Shown piece after piece: positions 44,622 through 57,063 of a stretch of DNA of 64,000 bases (the first letter of the stretch is position 1; each line of letters opens with the position of its first letter). The DNA comes from Zygnema cylindricum (Eukaryota; Streptophyta; Zygnematophyceae; Zygnematales; Zygnemataceae). The stretch lies in assembly GCA_037447655.1 (NCBI GenBank), contig JBBHKE010001656.1, positions 126,001-190,000 on the forward strand, read 5' to 3'. A program made the position numbers and the translations under genes. The notes under the pieces are model-generated. The model did no database searches, was not told the DNA's origin, and worked only from the letters and a program-made list of their open reading frames with translations.

Positions 44622-45527
44622 CACCCCTCTGAAGGCAAGACTCCCTTGAGTTGATAGCAAAAAGAATCTATGAATTTGCTCCCGTGAGCAGTTAGTTATA
44701 AAGGGTCAAAGTAGACCATTTGTACTAAAGCTCTCTGGGAGAGAGGATCCAATCTATCAATTTTTTCTAAGTCCTATCTCTCTCTAAAACTCTATCTACT
44801 AAAATACGGCACCTATCATAATAGTGTATCGTACATAAAGGTACAGGTGCCGGTGTACTTTCTGTACGGCCATTGTACAACATGGCCAACAAGTCGACAC
44901 ATGTCATTTTTGGATTCGTTCCTGGAATCCCCGTAGATGCCGTAATCCAATGTGATTTTGCCACGTGGCGATTGATGTGACGTCGACCGCAAACGGCCGA
45001 AAACCGATTCCGCGATCTCGGCATGCTCCGTGGTCGTCCGATTAAGGTGGATTACAATAGTGGCCGTCATAAATACTTGCGCACTATTTGTTTCGCCTTC
45101 AAAATACAATACATGGTATTTGTTTCGTATGTTCCGTCGCCGTACATTACAAACTGTATCTATGTCTAAATATCCTGTTGAATGAAAATAGCTTACGTGT
45201 TAACATTTAAATAACTTTCAATCCCTATATCATATATCTGTGGTTTAGACTAGTTGGCTAAGATTACCGGCTACCGGCTACCTTGGCGGACGGCAGGTAC
45301 CAAGTTCAAACCTTCGGTCCGCCAAGTTTATTTAGGTAAAATCTCCCACCCTAATATCTGTCCCCGTTGGGATAGCATAGGCGGCCATGGCTCTATCTTC
45401 CTCTCTAACTTTCAGTGACTGCAACAAGTGTGGGAGCTGGAGAGGGGAGTTAGAGGCAGACTGCCTCTGCTTATTTTTTGCATTTTACAAAACCTAGAAA
45501 ATACTAAAATAGCCTTTAATTTCTACA
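44622..45527 (-). repeat. 3' LTR of family A copy 5, truncated
   Basis: Ends at TTAATTTCTACA next to the polypurine tract. In the tRNA-like module CTTGGCGGAC (45282-45291) pairs perfectly over 10 bp with GTCCGCCAAG (45317-45326). Confidence 0.85.
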
Positions 45528-45540
45528 TTCCCTTTATTTT

Positions 45541-48500
45541 CTAGTCACTCTTTATTTTAAGACCACACTTCTCCGGGCAGAAAATTAGTTTAGGGGAAGG
45601 AACAGGTTTGGTCATCATATCTGCTACCATTTCACTATCTGGTTTATACTCCCAACTGATTATCTTGTTTTCTACTTTCTCCCTAACAAAGCTAAGTCTA
45701 ATGTCCATGTGTTTGGCTTTAAAGTGATGTTTAGGATTGGTAAAAATGGCAATGGCAGCCTGATTATCACAAAACACTTTTTGGACACCACTCTTAAGAT
45801 GACTAAGCTCACCAAGCAAAGACTTAACCCACATTAAATCTTTTACAGCAGAGAAAGAAGCCATGTACTCAGCCTCCATGGTGGACTGAGCAATGACCTT
45901 TTGCTGCTTGCTGCTCCAGCAGCAAGCCCCATCACCCACATACAATACATATCTAGATGTGCATCTTTTCATACGAGCATCCCCATAGCTGGCATCACTC
46001 CAAGTGGTGATGTCAGTATTGTTCCCACCCATATGCAACGATAAATCCCTAGTCCCTATGAGATAGGGGACTCTCTTAGCTGCCTCCCAATCTTTATTAG
46101 TGGGAGCATTCAGACTCCTACTTAGTACTCCTACAACTGCGACTATGTCCGGACGGGTACAATTCATGAAATATATTAGGCTGCCCACTACTTGTCTATA
46201 AGCGATGGTTTGCATAAATATTTTCTCTTTCGGGCCTACCTCATCATCTAAGATTATAATTCCCTCTTCCTCACTCCCCTCATTTCCTTTCTTTAAATGG
46301 AGTGGTACAACTATTAGCCTTGTCCATTTGGAAATTTTCTAACATGTTTCCAATGGCCTCTTTTTGAGTTAATCTTATTATCTTTCTATCTCTGTCTCTT
46401 TCTACCTGAATTCCCAAAATACACCTTGCTTCTCCCATATCCTTCATCTCAAATCTTCATTTTAAATCATTTTTTAACTTATTTATTTTATCCATAGATT
46501 TACTTAAAACAAGTAAATCATCGACATAAATTACAATAAAAATAATTCCTTCCTCATCTTCAAACAAATAAATTGAGAGATTTGATGTGATCCCAATATA
46601 TATCCCAAACTTGTAAGAAACTCATCAAGTTTGTTTTTCCATTGTCGGGGCGTCTGTTGCAGCCTATACAAAGATTTGATTAATCGGCATACCTTGCTTT
46701 CCTCCCCTTGCTCCACAAATCCTTCGGCTTTTGCATAAAAATTTCCTCTTCCAACTCTCCATGTAGGAAGGCCGTCTTGATGTCCATCTGATGCACTTCC
46801 ATGTCTTCTGCTGCCGCCATACTGAGAAGTATCCGAACCGAAGGAAACTTGACAACCGGAGCAAAATTCTCCTCAAAGTCAATTCCCTCTTTCTCAGTAA
46901 ATCCATTCGCCACTAACCGAGCCTTTTAGGGCTCAATGGTGTTATCCGGGTTGAGTTTCAGCTTAAATACCCACTTACACCCAATTGGCTTCTTGTCAAG
47001 AGGACAATCCACCAATTCCTATGTATCGGCCGCCATAATTGAGGCCATCTCCTCATTAATGGCTATCTTCCACCGGTTTCTTTCATGAGAAGTCATTGCC
47101 TCATTATAAGTTTCAGGTTCATCGAGGTGAGACAATTTGGTTACCTTATTGGTAACTTGTCTCTCTTGCCGTCTTTTGCTGCTTCTTTTTCCTCCCTCAA
47201 ACTCGGTTGTCGGAATAGATGGCTCTCTTGGATTCTTCCGAACAGTTTCTACTTCTCCTCTATCCATTGATTACGGGTCGATTTCCACCACGTCTTCCGC
47301 TTCGGTTGGAGTTAATACTATGGATTCCACATTTGGGTCCTTCTCGATCTGACCCGTACCTCCAAGATCATCATCTTTTTGAAATCTTGGATAGTTAGGA
47401 AGCTCAAAATTAATCAAAATTTTGTGAATCAAATCTGATTTTGACTGTCTTTGTATGCTTTAAGGGATCTATAGATTTTCTTTCATCCATAACCACTAGA
47501 TGCTTCACTAAGATAATATCCTCTTTTTTGAGATCGTAGACTCAATATCCTTTTACATCTTTATCATATCCTAGAAGATATCTTGGTTTTCCTTTTCGGT
47601 CTAACTTCCATTTTGACCGATCTGTGTCTAAACTGAACACTTGACTACCGAAAATCTTTAAGTGTGAAACATCTGGTTTTCGGCTTGTCCATCTTTCATA
47701 GGGTGTTTGGCCTTTTACTGCTGAAGTAAGAACTCTATTCTTGAGATAATTTACAGAGTTCGTTGCTTCGGCCCAAAACTTCTTTCCTATCTTTTTATCT
47801 GACATCATACTCCTAGTACTATCCCTCAGTGTTCTATTTAATCTTTCAGCTACACCATTCTGCTAAGGATTTTAAGGAACTGTCTTTTGGTGTTGCACTC
47901 CATCTTCTCTCACAAAATCGTCAAACTGATTAGTGGTATACTCTCCACCATTGTCACTCTTTATTCTCTTGATTGAGGTTTCATGGAGTTTTTCACTCCA
48001 TGCTTTATATTGTTTAAAACATTCATGAGCCTCTGACTTATTTTTCAAAAAATACACACTGGAACACCAAGACCAATCGTCAGTGATAGTCATCATAAAT
48101 CTCTTCCCCCCGGGTGATGGAACTCTAGCCGGCCCCCAAATATCTGTGTGTACTAAGTCTAGAATCTTTTCTCCCTTATAGGTGGCAGTTTTTGGGAAGG
48201 GTAACCTGTGTGCTTTACCTTGAGCACATCCACTACAATCACTTAGATTCGCACTTTCACCGAACTCAATCCCTTCCACTACTCCCATCTTTTTCATCTC
48301 TCTTAAACTATCTAGATTCACATGCCCAAGCCTCTTATGCCACAACATTATATTATGAACACCAGCATAACAAAGTTTTTTCTTTTCATTGCTTAAAATC
48401 AGCCTAAACATCCCTTGGCTACCTTTTTCATCATTGAAATAAACTTCCTCCTCAAAACTAGCAGTAAAGACTCCTTTCCTAGTGTTAGTATCAAAACCCT

Positions 48501-48830
48501 TATCATCTAAAATAGAGGTAGAGAGGAGGTTTTTGTTCAGCTCCGAAATAAACAATACATCAGAGAATGTAACTCTAGATGTCTTTCCTTCTACTAACAC
48601 TTTTAGATCTACCGATCCTACAAGAGTAGTAGTGAATATCCTCCCATCCCCGTACTCTATCTCTACGGTGAGAATCTTTCTCATCTTAGTGAACAGGTGT
48701 TTATCTTTACACATGTGCATGGATGCTCCTGAATCTACAATCCAGTGGGCTTCACCTTTGAATCCACCGAAAGCACATTTATGCTTTCGTTGAATTTCGA
48801 CCTCGTTTTCGCTTCCAACTCCTCATCCAA
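45541..48830 (-). pseudogene. pol: pol region of family A copy 5
   Basis: Protease-to-integrase is the longest open part (48720-47872: YGDGRI ... WHKRLGH ... CSGCAQGK ... DIWGP ... SDNGGEYTTNQF). The rest of integrase is in pieces (47808-47542). RT motifs (MDIKTAFLHGELEEE, 46850-46740) and RNase H (46215-45541, WSDASYGDARM, STMEAEYMA, KHMDIRLSFVREK) are in separate frames. More diverged from copies 1-3 than they are from each other. Confidence 0.85.
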
Positions 48831-49853
48831 TAGGAGTTCATCGTCCTCGTCCTCGGATTGCGCCTCATGTACCTGTGTCACAAGGGCCTTTTTCTTTCCT
48901 CTCGGGGGTCCACCAGTCTACCCCTCATTTAACCGCACCTTGGTTAAGTGAGTGCATTCAGCCATGTGGTGCCCGGGTTTCATACAAAAATGGCACAAAC
49001 CCTTGGGAGTCCTTGGTATGATTTTTTTGCCCCTCCCCTCGATAATTTCCAACCTGTTTTTTGGAATCATTGTTTCTCTAATCATTCCCACTTCCCAAAC
49101 CTTGCCCACACTTTCCTCCCCTTCGCATCTCAATTGTATTCTCACGAACGAGAATCATCCCTATCACTGAATTCCAAATCCACCTGGAGTCCGCCAAGTC
49201 CTGTACACGATTGACTATGTTGTCGAACTCATCCGGTAACTTCATCAGTAAACAGTTAACCTTTTCCTTTTCGCTAAATACTTTTCCAGCAATCTCTAGT
49301 TTCATGAAAAGTGTAGCAAGCTCATTGTAAAAATCCAACATCTTCCCCCCTTTGTATACATACTCCTTAATTTTTTGATCAGCCATTTGTTGTTGCTGAA
49401 TCGTACCACTTCGGTACATCTCTATGAGAGCCACCCAAAGATCGGATGCCCTCAATACCTGCAATTGGGGGGATGCAAGCCCTTGAGTATGATGGCGGAG
49501 GATAAAATGCTTAGCCATCATATTGTTGTAGTCTTAGGTATCTATATCATTCTCCCCGTTCCTCGGAATAGGTGACATGAATGCCGAACCGGTTGCTATT
49601 GGTGTGACTGTCTCCTTCTCCTTTCCTTTGTCCACCACCTCTCTTTCTTTTGTCTCCTCTGTTGAACATGGATCTGCATCTCCAGTGAATCTACCTCTAG
49701 TAAACCTGGAGGTATCCCAAGACTAGATGGACGCCTCACCCGTCCACTCACTATTCCCCAAAACCGTTTCTCACATAGAGCTCGTGTCATCATACTTTCC
49801 CAGTATATGAAGCTAACTCCATTGAATATGGGCACCCTAGATGGTTAGCCCAT
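48831..49853 (-). pseudogene. gag: gag region of family A copy 5
   Basis: The ATG 49853-49851 lies in the PBS, but the next codon but one is TAA because the PBS itself is mutated. The capsid-like part is open from 49521 to 49078 (LIEMYRSGTIQQQQM ... LPDEFDNIVN), and the zinc knuckle is CHFCMKPGHHMAEC (near 48985). Confidence 0.8.
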
Positions 49854-49857
49854 AACC
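49843..49857 (-). promoter_or_regulatory. Half-tRNA(iMet) primer-binding site of copy 5
   Basis: GGTTATGGGCTAACC on the - strand, 13 of 15 bases complementary to plant initiator tRNA-Met anticodon arm, directly after the LTR CA, with the gag ATG inside. Confidence 0.7.
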
Positions 49858-50829
49858 TGCAACTTTGAGACCTCTATAGGACCTCAGAGTAGGCAACTCA
49901 CACGAAGCCTCTAAGATAACCCTGACCCCTTTCTGTTTCACCACGAATTAGTGCCACCCTGGGAAAAAAAAACTCTGACCACCTTAACCCTGAAACTCTG
50001 TGTGCTCCATTGCCCACAAAAATTGCAGATCCAAAAGAAGCTAATCTAGATACTACCGACTCTAAGTTGATATAAGCCCAAATGACTGACCCCTTGACAA
50101 TCAAAAATCCATAATAACTTCATCCCCGTGAAATAAGACTTTATGTGTGCTCAGTTCCACCATAGAATGCAAAGTTAGAATATGAGTTTTGGACACATTC
50201 ACCCACTTTGACTTTCCCTTAGTAATGCAGCCACCCTAGCATGCAAAAAATCTGACCGACTACACCCCTATGAAAGTACAAGAAGGTACAATGGGCGATG
50301 TACTTATTGTACAACTATTGTACGACAAGGTTTACAAGGTGACACTTGTCATATCGGAAGCCATGGTTCCTCCTCCCATCTTCTCCGGTATCAAATAATG
50401 TGGCGCCACGTGGCACCGCGTGACGCTATATCCGTATGCCGCCGAAAAGCTCACTTCGCGTGGCGGCTTTAATGCCGGCCGTCCGATCAAAACATATTTT
50501 ACACGGTTCAGATTCGCGTACATGCAGAAATTGCTCATTTTGGTTAGTCTGTTGTTAATTAGCTGTTTCGTTAATGTTTATATATTTATGAAACCCGTCA
50601 CGTGTATCGTTTCGTAACCCCTTAATGCTTAAGGCGTCAGTCTATAAAGAACCTAGAGGTCACATGTTCAAATCAGACCTATGCATCATTTTAGCCAAAA
50701 TACCCTTAACTGCAAAAACTGCCACTTTCTAAATATGGCGGCAGCCATGGCGCGCCTTTGATCCTTACTCTCTTTCTTTAAAACAAAACTAAAATAGGGA
50801 AGTGAACTATTAATTACCTCTTTTCAACA
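49858..50829 (-). repeat. 5' LTR of family A copy 5
   Basis: 972 bp with an internal deletion relative to 43309-44621. The tRNA-like module (50625-50690) is strongly diverged but keeps a B-box-like TGTTCAAATCAG. Confidence 0.75.
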
Positions 50830-53800
50830 CCTTGCATGATGTTCTCTATATCCCAAAGTTTACAAAAAATTTGTTTTCCACTTCGGTAGCAAAAATGAAA
50901 GGTTTTGAAATTTTACAAAAGAATGGGAAAAAGGTAGTAAGCAAAGATGGGAAGGTAGCTTTGGTAGGAACAAGAGGCCCAAACTTGTTGTACCGGATGG
51001 ACTTGGCTAATGAAATTGACTTTGCATACTCTAGTGTCCTTCCGGAAAATGTTTTGTGGCATAAGAGGCTCGGTCATGTTCATCATGAAAGGCTTGAAAA
51101 AATGGTAAAGCAAAATATGATAGATGGTGTTAAATAAGGAGAAACAGATTCCCATATATGTGATGGATGTGCTTTGGGAAAACTTCATAAGCTGCCACTA
51201 CCTCAGACAGCGGATAACCAAGCAGCGGATTTGCTGCAAATTATTCATTCGGATGTGTGGGGGCCATTAACAGTTCCTTCACTCAGTGGCAACCGGTTTT
51301 TGGTCACTTTTACGGATGACTTCTCAAGATATAGCAAAGTTTACTTTATGAAAGAAAAGAGTAAAGTGCTCACTCACTTCAAGCATTTTCGGGTATAGGC
51401 CGAAAAACTTCATGGGAATCCGATCCTTTCCCTTCGGTCCGACAACGGAGGGGAATATATTTCTCATACATTCTCTGAATATTTCAAAGACAATGGCATT
51501 TCTCGGCAATTTACAGTTCCTTATACTCTGGAACAGAATGGAGTATCCGAAAGACTCAACCGAACTCTAACAGAAAGTGCAAAATCTATGTTACTAGATA
51601 AGGGAAAAGATTTCAAATTTTGTGGTGAAGCTTTTTCGTGTGCGTCGTATATCAGAAATATAATAGAGACTAGAGCAGTAAAAGGGAAAACACCATATGA
51701 AGTGTGGACCGGAAGAAAACCGAATGTTAGTCACTTCAGGGTTTTGGGAGTAAATGTTTTATTTTGGATAATCTCCCTATTTCTAAGCTTAGTCCGAAAT
51801 CGATTCCAGAAATTTTTATGGGTTATGATGATGAATCCGTGGGCTATAGAGTATTTGATAAGGATATGAATACTCTTTAGACTGCTAGAAATATTCAGGT
51901 TAAGGAAGATAGCAGATCAGTAGATGTTTTTGGTATGACAGATTTTGAAAAAGATTCCAAAATGAAAGAATATGTTATTTTTGAAAGTGTTCCTCTCGCT
52001 TCTTCTAGTCCCACTTTGGACCCTCCGGCTGGTCCCCTTGTGGAGAATCCTCCTCCTCCTCCACCACCTCCTCCTCGGGGGCAACCTACGGATCCAACAA
52101 TTCCAGCCTCAGATTTTCCAGGGGGAAAAAGGCAAAGCACCAGGCTGCGAAACTGCGAAGCTGCGCTATTTTCTGTCGGTTCAGTGGATCTAACTGAAAA
52201 ATGCGAAGCTGCAAAACTGCCAAGCTACGACGCTGCGAAGCTGCAAAGCTGCGACGATGCGAAATTGGGAAGCTGCGATGCTGCGAAGCTGCAAAGCTGC
52301 GACGCTGCGAAATTGCGAAGTTGCGAAACTGCTCTATTATCTGCCAGCATGATGGAACCGGTCACAATATAGGAAGCTTTTTCAACTCCGGAAAAAGATC
52401 AATGGATCGCTGCAGCTAACGATGAAATGCGATCCATAATGGAGGCTCAAACTTGGGAGCTTGTGGAGCTTCCACCAGACCGAAAAGCCATCGGCTGTAA
52501 GTGGGTCTTTAAAGTAAAGTTGAATCCAGATAACTCTATTGAAAGATATAAGGCTAGGCTTGTTGCTAAAGGCTATAGTCAAAAGGAGGGAATTGACTAT
52601 AAAGAGACTTTCTCTCCGGTTGTCCGGTTTCCAACTGTTAGAATTTTGTTATCCTTAGCGGCCATTGAGAATATGGAACTACATCAAATGGATGTTAAGG
52701 CAGCTTTCTTGCATGGAGATTTAGAGGAAGTAATTTATATGAAGCAGCCTGAAAGGTATGAAGAAACTGGAAAAGAAAATCTGGTCTGTAAACTGTTTAA
52801 ATCCTTGTATGGTTTGTAGCAGGCTCCACGTCACTAGAACCTAAAACTAGATGAGTTTCTAACCAGTCTAGGATTCGTTAGGATTTGCTTAGATCACTCA
52901 GTCTATGTTATGGAAGGGAAAGATGGGATTATATTCATTGCGATATATGTAGATGATTTGTTGCTGTTAAGCAAGTCATTAAATGAAATTAACAAAATAA
53001 AGGCAGCCTTCAATTCAAGATTTGAGATGAAGGAATTAGGTGAGGCAAAGTATATTCTTGGAATTCAAGTAGAAAGGGATAGAGATAGGAAAACAATCCA
53101 TCTAACGCAGCGTGAAGCAATAGGAAATGTGCTTGAAAAGTTTGGCATGGCTGAGGCAAACGCAAGTGCCACTCCCATGGAATTTAAGCATAAAGTGGAG
53201 GCATGGAGATCGATGGAAGAATCATTTTTGACGATACCTTGGAGTCAGGGGAGGCAGATTTTATGGCCACCATTCCATACCGACAGATTGTTGGTAGCCT
53301 AATTTACTTCATGAACTACACAAGGCCGGATATTGCGGCAGCAGTTGGCGCTTTGAGTCAAAGTTTGCAGAATCCAAGAAAAACAAATTGGGAGGCCACG
53401 AAGAGGGTTCTTCGGTACCTTGCAGGAACACGAAATCTTAGACTTGCTCTCGGTGGAGATGAAGTCAAAATTCAGACATGGAGCGATGCTAGCTATGGAG
53501 ACATGCCAAGCCGCCGTTCCACCACTGGATTCATTTTGAAGATTAGAACTGGAACATGCTGCTGGAGCAGCAAGCTTCAAAAGGTAACAGCTCAGTCTAC
53601 AACGGAGGCTGAATATATGGCAGCAAGCTCAACTGTCAAGGAGTTACTATGGGTGAAGTCGCTCCTCCAAGAACTTCATTTTATGCAATGCGGACCTCAA
53701 ATAGTGTGGTGTGACAACCAAGCAGCTATTGAGATTCCATCCAACCCGAGTCATCACTTCAAAAGCTAGCACATTGACATCAAGTTGCATTTTGTAAGAT

Positions 53801-53952
53801 AAGGTGATGAACATAATTTTAAAGCTAGGTAATCTTACGGATGAGAAGATAGTAGCAGATATGATGACTAAGTCTTTACCTGCACCTAAGTTGAAGTTGT
53901 GTAGAGAGGAATGTGGACTCAGTGGCTTAGAGAGTCTAAAGGTTTAGGGGAG
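50830..53952 (+). pseudogene. pol: pol region of a family C copia element, 5'-truncated
   Basis: Begins after the protease (DVLYIPKFTKNLFSTS). Integrase HHCC (WHKRLGHVHHERLEK ... CDGCALGK), core (HSDVWGP, RSDNGGEYIS-like, EQNGVSERLN), a linker with nine consecutive prolines and an 8-residue tandem repeat (52200-52340), reverse transcriptase ([24 protein letters not shown] near 52945) and RNase H (WSDASYGDMPSR, AEYMAASS). It ends before the polypurine tract TTTAGGGGAG. Stops at 51135, 51396 and 52818 and several frameshifts break it. It is a separate lineage from family A, closer to family B. Confidence 0.88.
52200..52345 (+). repeat. 24-bp in-frame tandem repeat in the integrase-RT linker
   Basis: About five units encoding C(D/E)AAKL(R/Q)S, period 8 residues, built from GCGAAGCTGC. 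It lies in the variable linker between integrase and reverse transcriptase. Confidence 0.85.
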
Positions 53953-54904
53953 TGTTGTTTTGGAAACCTTCAGTTCTCTCTATATCTTGCTGCTATGTTG
54001 TCATGCAGCGATAAGTCTGACATCGCAGCTAGAAACCTTGAGCACTCTACACTTGTTGTTGTGCTGCTATGCTGCTCTGATCTGACATCGCAGTTGCGCT
54101 GCTCTAATATGACAAATGCGCTGACAGATCATCGCAGTCATAGCAGTCATAGCAGTCGTAGCATAGTCATAGCAGCTATAGCAGTCTGCGCAAGAAAGGT
54201 GTTCTGAATATGAGTCAGTTTGTGTGAAGATAAATTGACGGGGACATGATTTAGTGAGTATGTAACTCGAAAGGGAGTACACAGATTCGGTGCACTTCAG
54301 GCACACGTGTCGGTCCGTGAGAAAGTCAAGTTTGGTTGTTCTAGAAGAAAAGGTACAGTTACATTTGAGGACCAAAGTTACACGTGGAGGTTCATCTTCG
54401 GTGATGAAAGAATATGTGGAAAGCGGACGAAGTCCGCCGTCATTTTTGAAGAGAAGTATTGACTGTAGCGTCATTTCAGCGGACGAACTTTAACCGCGTA
54501 CTATTTGATTTCTAGCGGCTGTCTGATTGGTGTAAATAATTATGTGCATTCGACGGTGGGATTTCGTTAATAAAGAAGTATTGTACCAACTGACCACGCT
54601 AGTTGTAGTACGGTGTGATCAACTGTAGGCTCACTTGTATATATAGGACTTAGATTACTTTAGGAAAAGTAGGATTGTTGTTTAGGAAAAACTGCAAAGC
54701 AGTTTTCGGGTGTGTTTGAATTATAAGATCATTGTGATATTTTGGCAGATCTTTGTGAAATTCTGCATGTGGTTTCTTTGGTGTACATTTTATATTGTGG
54801 CAAATTTGCAGACCTAGGGTGGGTCTGGTTTGCTTGGGGCTTCATTGTGAAGTTGGTTGTTTGTGGGATTTCGTGAGAGTTTCCTCTTTGCACAATTGAT
54901 TATC
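53953..54904 (+). repeat. LTR of the family C copia element
   Basis: Starts TGTTGTTTTGGAAACC right after the polypurine tract; the right end is approximate, just before the gag ATG at 54905. It contains GCTGC-rich repeats (53985-54190), including the 21-base stretch shared with the gypsy LTR (54087-54107). Confidence 0.7.
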
Positions 54905-54968
54905 ATGGCAACTGCCGGTGCTTCTTCATCTTCTTCAGTGGCACCAGCTGCCTCAAATCAACAAAATC
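54905..54968 (+). pseudogene. gag: gag start after the family C LTR (fragment)
   Basis: ATG followed by about 20 codons rich in Ala and Ser (MATAGASSSSSVAPAAS), like the N-terminus of the family B gag. A gag start after the LTR means this LTR is also the 5' LTR of a second element, or is part of a tandem LTR-internal-LTR arrangement. Cut at 54968 by a family A LTR piece. Confidence 0.6.
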
Positions 54969-55152
54969 TACCATCCTAATATCTGTCCCTGTTGGGATAG
55001 CATATGCGGCCATGGCTCTATCTCCCTCTCCAACTTTTAGTGACTGCGACAAGTGTGGGAGCTTGAGAGAGGAGTTAGAGGCAGACTGCCTCTGCTTTAT
55101 TTTTGCATTCTACAAAACCTAGAAAATACTAAAATAGCCTTTAATTTCTATA
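54969..55152 (-). repeat. Fragment of a family A LTR
   Basis: Matches the first ~180 bp of the copy 5 LTR (compare 45348-45523), - orientation; ends near TTAATTTCTATA. Confidence 0.75.
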
Positions 55153-55820
55153 GGAGGAAATGGGAGAGAGGGCGGGAGAGTGTACAAGAGGGGAAAATGG
55201 GGAAAAGGGAAAAGGGTGAAGGGGAGGGAGAAAGAGGCTGAAGAAAGGAAGGGAGAAGAGTGGGAGGAAAATGGTGAAAGGGGTAGAGTTGAAGAGATAG
55301 AGATGGAGAAAGGGGGAGAGGGGGAGAGGGAGGGAGGGAGAGAGGGAGAGAGAAACGGAGAAAGGTGGAGGGTTTGAGGGAGAATGGGGGGAGGGAAGAT
55401 GAAGAGAAGGGGGTAGGGGAAGGGATGGAAGGGAAAGAGGAGGGAAGAAGATGGGGGAAGGGAGAGGAAGAAAGAGTTAGCGGGTGGGAGAGAGGGAGGT
55501 GGAGAAAGAGGAATAGAGGGAGGAAGGAGAGAAAAAAATTGGAGAGAGAGGGGGACAGCTGGGTGGAAGTGAGGGGGGAATTGGTGGGACATAGGGTCAG
55601 ATTGGTGGAAGGAGGGAGGGAGGGAGGGGGAAAAAATTAGAGGAAGGGGGGGGGGGAATTAGGAGAGAGATGGGGACAGCCGGGTGGAAGGGAGGGGGGA
55701 ATTGGTGGGATATAGGGTCAGATTGGGGGGAAAGAGGGACGGAAGGAGGGGGAAATAATTGGAGGGAGGGGGGAAAAATTTAGGAGAGAGAGGGGGACAG
55801 CCTGGGACGGGGGTGCCACG
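55153..55820. repeat. Purine-rich low-complexity region with ~115-bp tandem units
   Basis: About 650 bp of G/A on the + strand. From 55539 a unit containing GGGGACAGC, GGAATTGGTGGGA and TAGGGTCAGATTGG recurs about three times with a period of 115-120 bp. Frames on either strand are compositional artefacts. Confidence 0.8.
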
Positions 55821-55960
55821 TTGCCACTTCGCTGGCGGTTCGTCGCCGTCGCCATATCACTGCCGATTTATCACCGTTGCCACTTCGCTGGCGGTTCGTC
55901 ACCGTCGCCACTTCACTGCCTATTTGTCGTCGTCGCCACATCCCTGCCGGCTCGTCGCCA
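55821..55960. repeat. 28-bp tandem repeat, five units
   Basis: Exactly five 28-bp units such as TTGCCACTTCGCTGGCGGTT..., with moderate divergence and a two-unit higher-order pattern (units 1 and 3 nearly identical). Confidence 0.85.
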
Positions 55961-56523
55961 CATGGACATTGAGGTGTAGTGAAAGGGATGAAAGGAGTAA
56001 ATGAAAAAAAAGGGTGTAGAGAGAGAGCGCGCCAATAAGGAAAAAAAAAGGATAAAATGAATTTAGTATCCACATTCTTAGAATTCATATAACTTGATGA
56101 TTTTAGTAAACTTTATACCATATATTATAATCTAGTTAATATGGAGAAAGAGAGTAATTTTTTGTAGATCCCGTAGGTAGTTTGTAGAGGATATAGAATT
56201 ATAGATATGGTAAACTGTTCCCACGAACTTTACTGTGACTACCACCTTTGTACCACATTTGTGGTCGTGATATAATAAAAACACCTTTTTGTTGCATTCC
56301 ATTCGATACTTTGAAGATTGATTTGCTTTGTGAATGGCTTTCAAAATAGAGGGAGAGAGAGGTTTATTGATATGTAATTACACTCTATTTTCAATGAAAT
56401 TGTTTTGTTTTATGGGTTTTCAATTTTTTTGCAAATATTTAATCTCTCAAATATTTAAAACATTATGTTGACCCATCATGCGGTATTTTTGTAATATTCT
56501 TAATTTATGTTATCATGTTTTGA
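55961..56523. other. AT-rich non-coding region
   Basis: About 560 bp without a credible gene; upstream flank of the frame at 56524. Confidence 0.4.
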
Positions 56524-57063
56524 ATGAAGCGGAATTTACGTGGAAGTGACAAAACTCGAGAAATTTCGGCGCAAAAATTTCTCGAGTTACTAATCGGCAC
56601 TGTTCGACGAACCATATGGCAAGATCTTGCACTTATGCAAAGGAATTTTTCGGACCATGCATACTTTACCACTTCATTCTTTTTGACAATATTAGAAGAA
56701 TGCTGTCTGGAGTGGCAAACTTTCGCAAAAGCGGTGCATCGAATGGATGAGAAGAAGGACGAAAGGTCCCCTATTGCCGACATTCCAATTCCAACGGAGG
56801 TCAAAGATGAACACCGCGCGTTGAGAGTCGGAGTTGACTCTATTCCACCCCTCATAGGAAGAATATGCGAACTCGAAAATATTGTGGAAAATTTGGGCAC
56901 AAAATTAGAAACGTGTATCGCGAAGCTTGACACAAGGCTCACGACAACACAACGCCAACTTGACGGAGGATTATCGAGGATTGAGTCAATGATTTTAGGC
57001 TTGACACAACGTTTTATGCAACCATTTTCCTTTTCTTCACAACCATTTTTTTTCCCTCCCCCT
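56524..57063 (+). pseudogene. Unrecognised coiled-coil protein gene, 5' part, cut by copia B
   Basis: A 180-codon open frame. Residues 1-75 are helical and mixed (MKRNLRGSDKTREIS ... CCLEWQTFAKAV). Residues 110-155 have the spacing of a coiled coil (IGRICELENIVENLGTKLE ... LTTTQRQLDGGLSRIESM). It ends in a Phe/Ser/Pro-rich stretch that runs into the copia LTR at 57064. The same coding text from ENLGTKLE to SSQP recurs after the insertion (62802-62982). I recognise no family; it may be a host gene or a transposon-borne gene. Confidence 0.5.

Larger units (their letters stand above)
44622..50829 (-). mobile_element. Ty1/copia retrotransposon, family A copy 5 (dead)
   Basis: On the - strand: 5' LTR 49858-50829 (internal deletion near 50272), gag, pol, 3' LTR 44622-45527 (outer ~140 bp missing). 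It is the long-form LTR subtype. Its right end abuts the truncated family C copia at 50830, so it appears inserted into or recombined with that element. Confidence 0.85.

Noticed and set aside
55119-55640. ORFs in the purine-rich block (Pro/Leu-rich on -, Glu/Gly-rich on +)
   Set aside because: Low-complexity composition on both strands, no start context, no domain.
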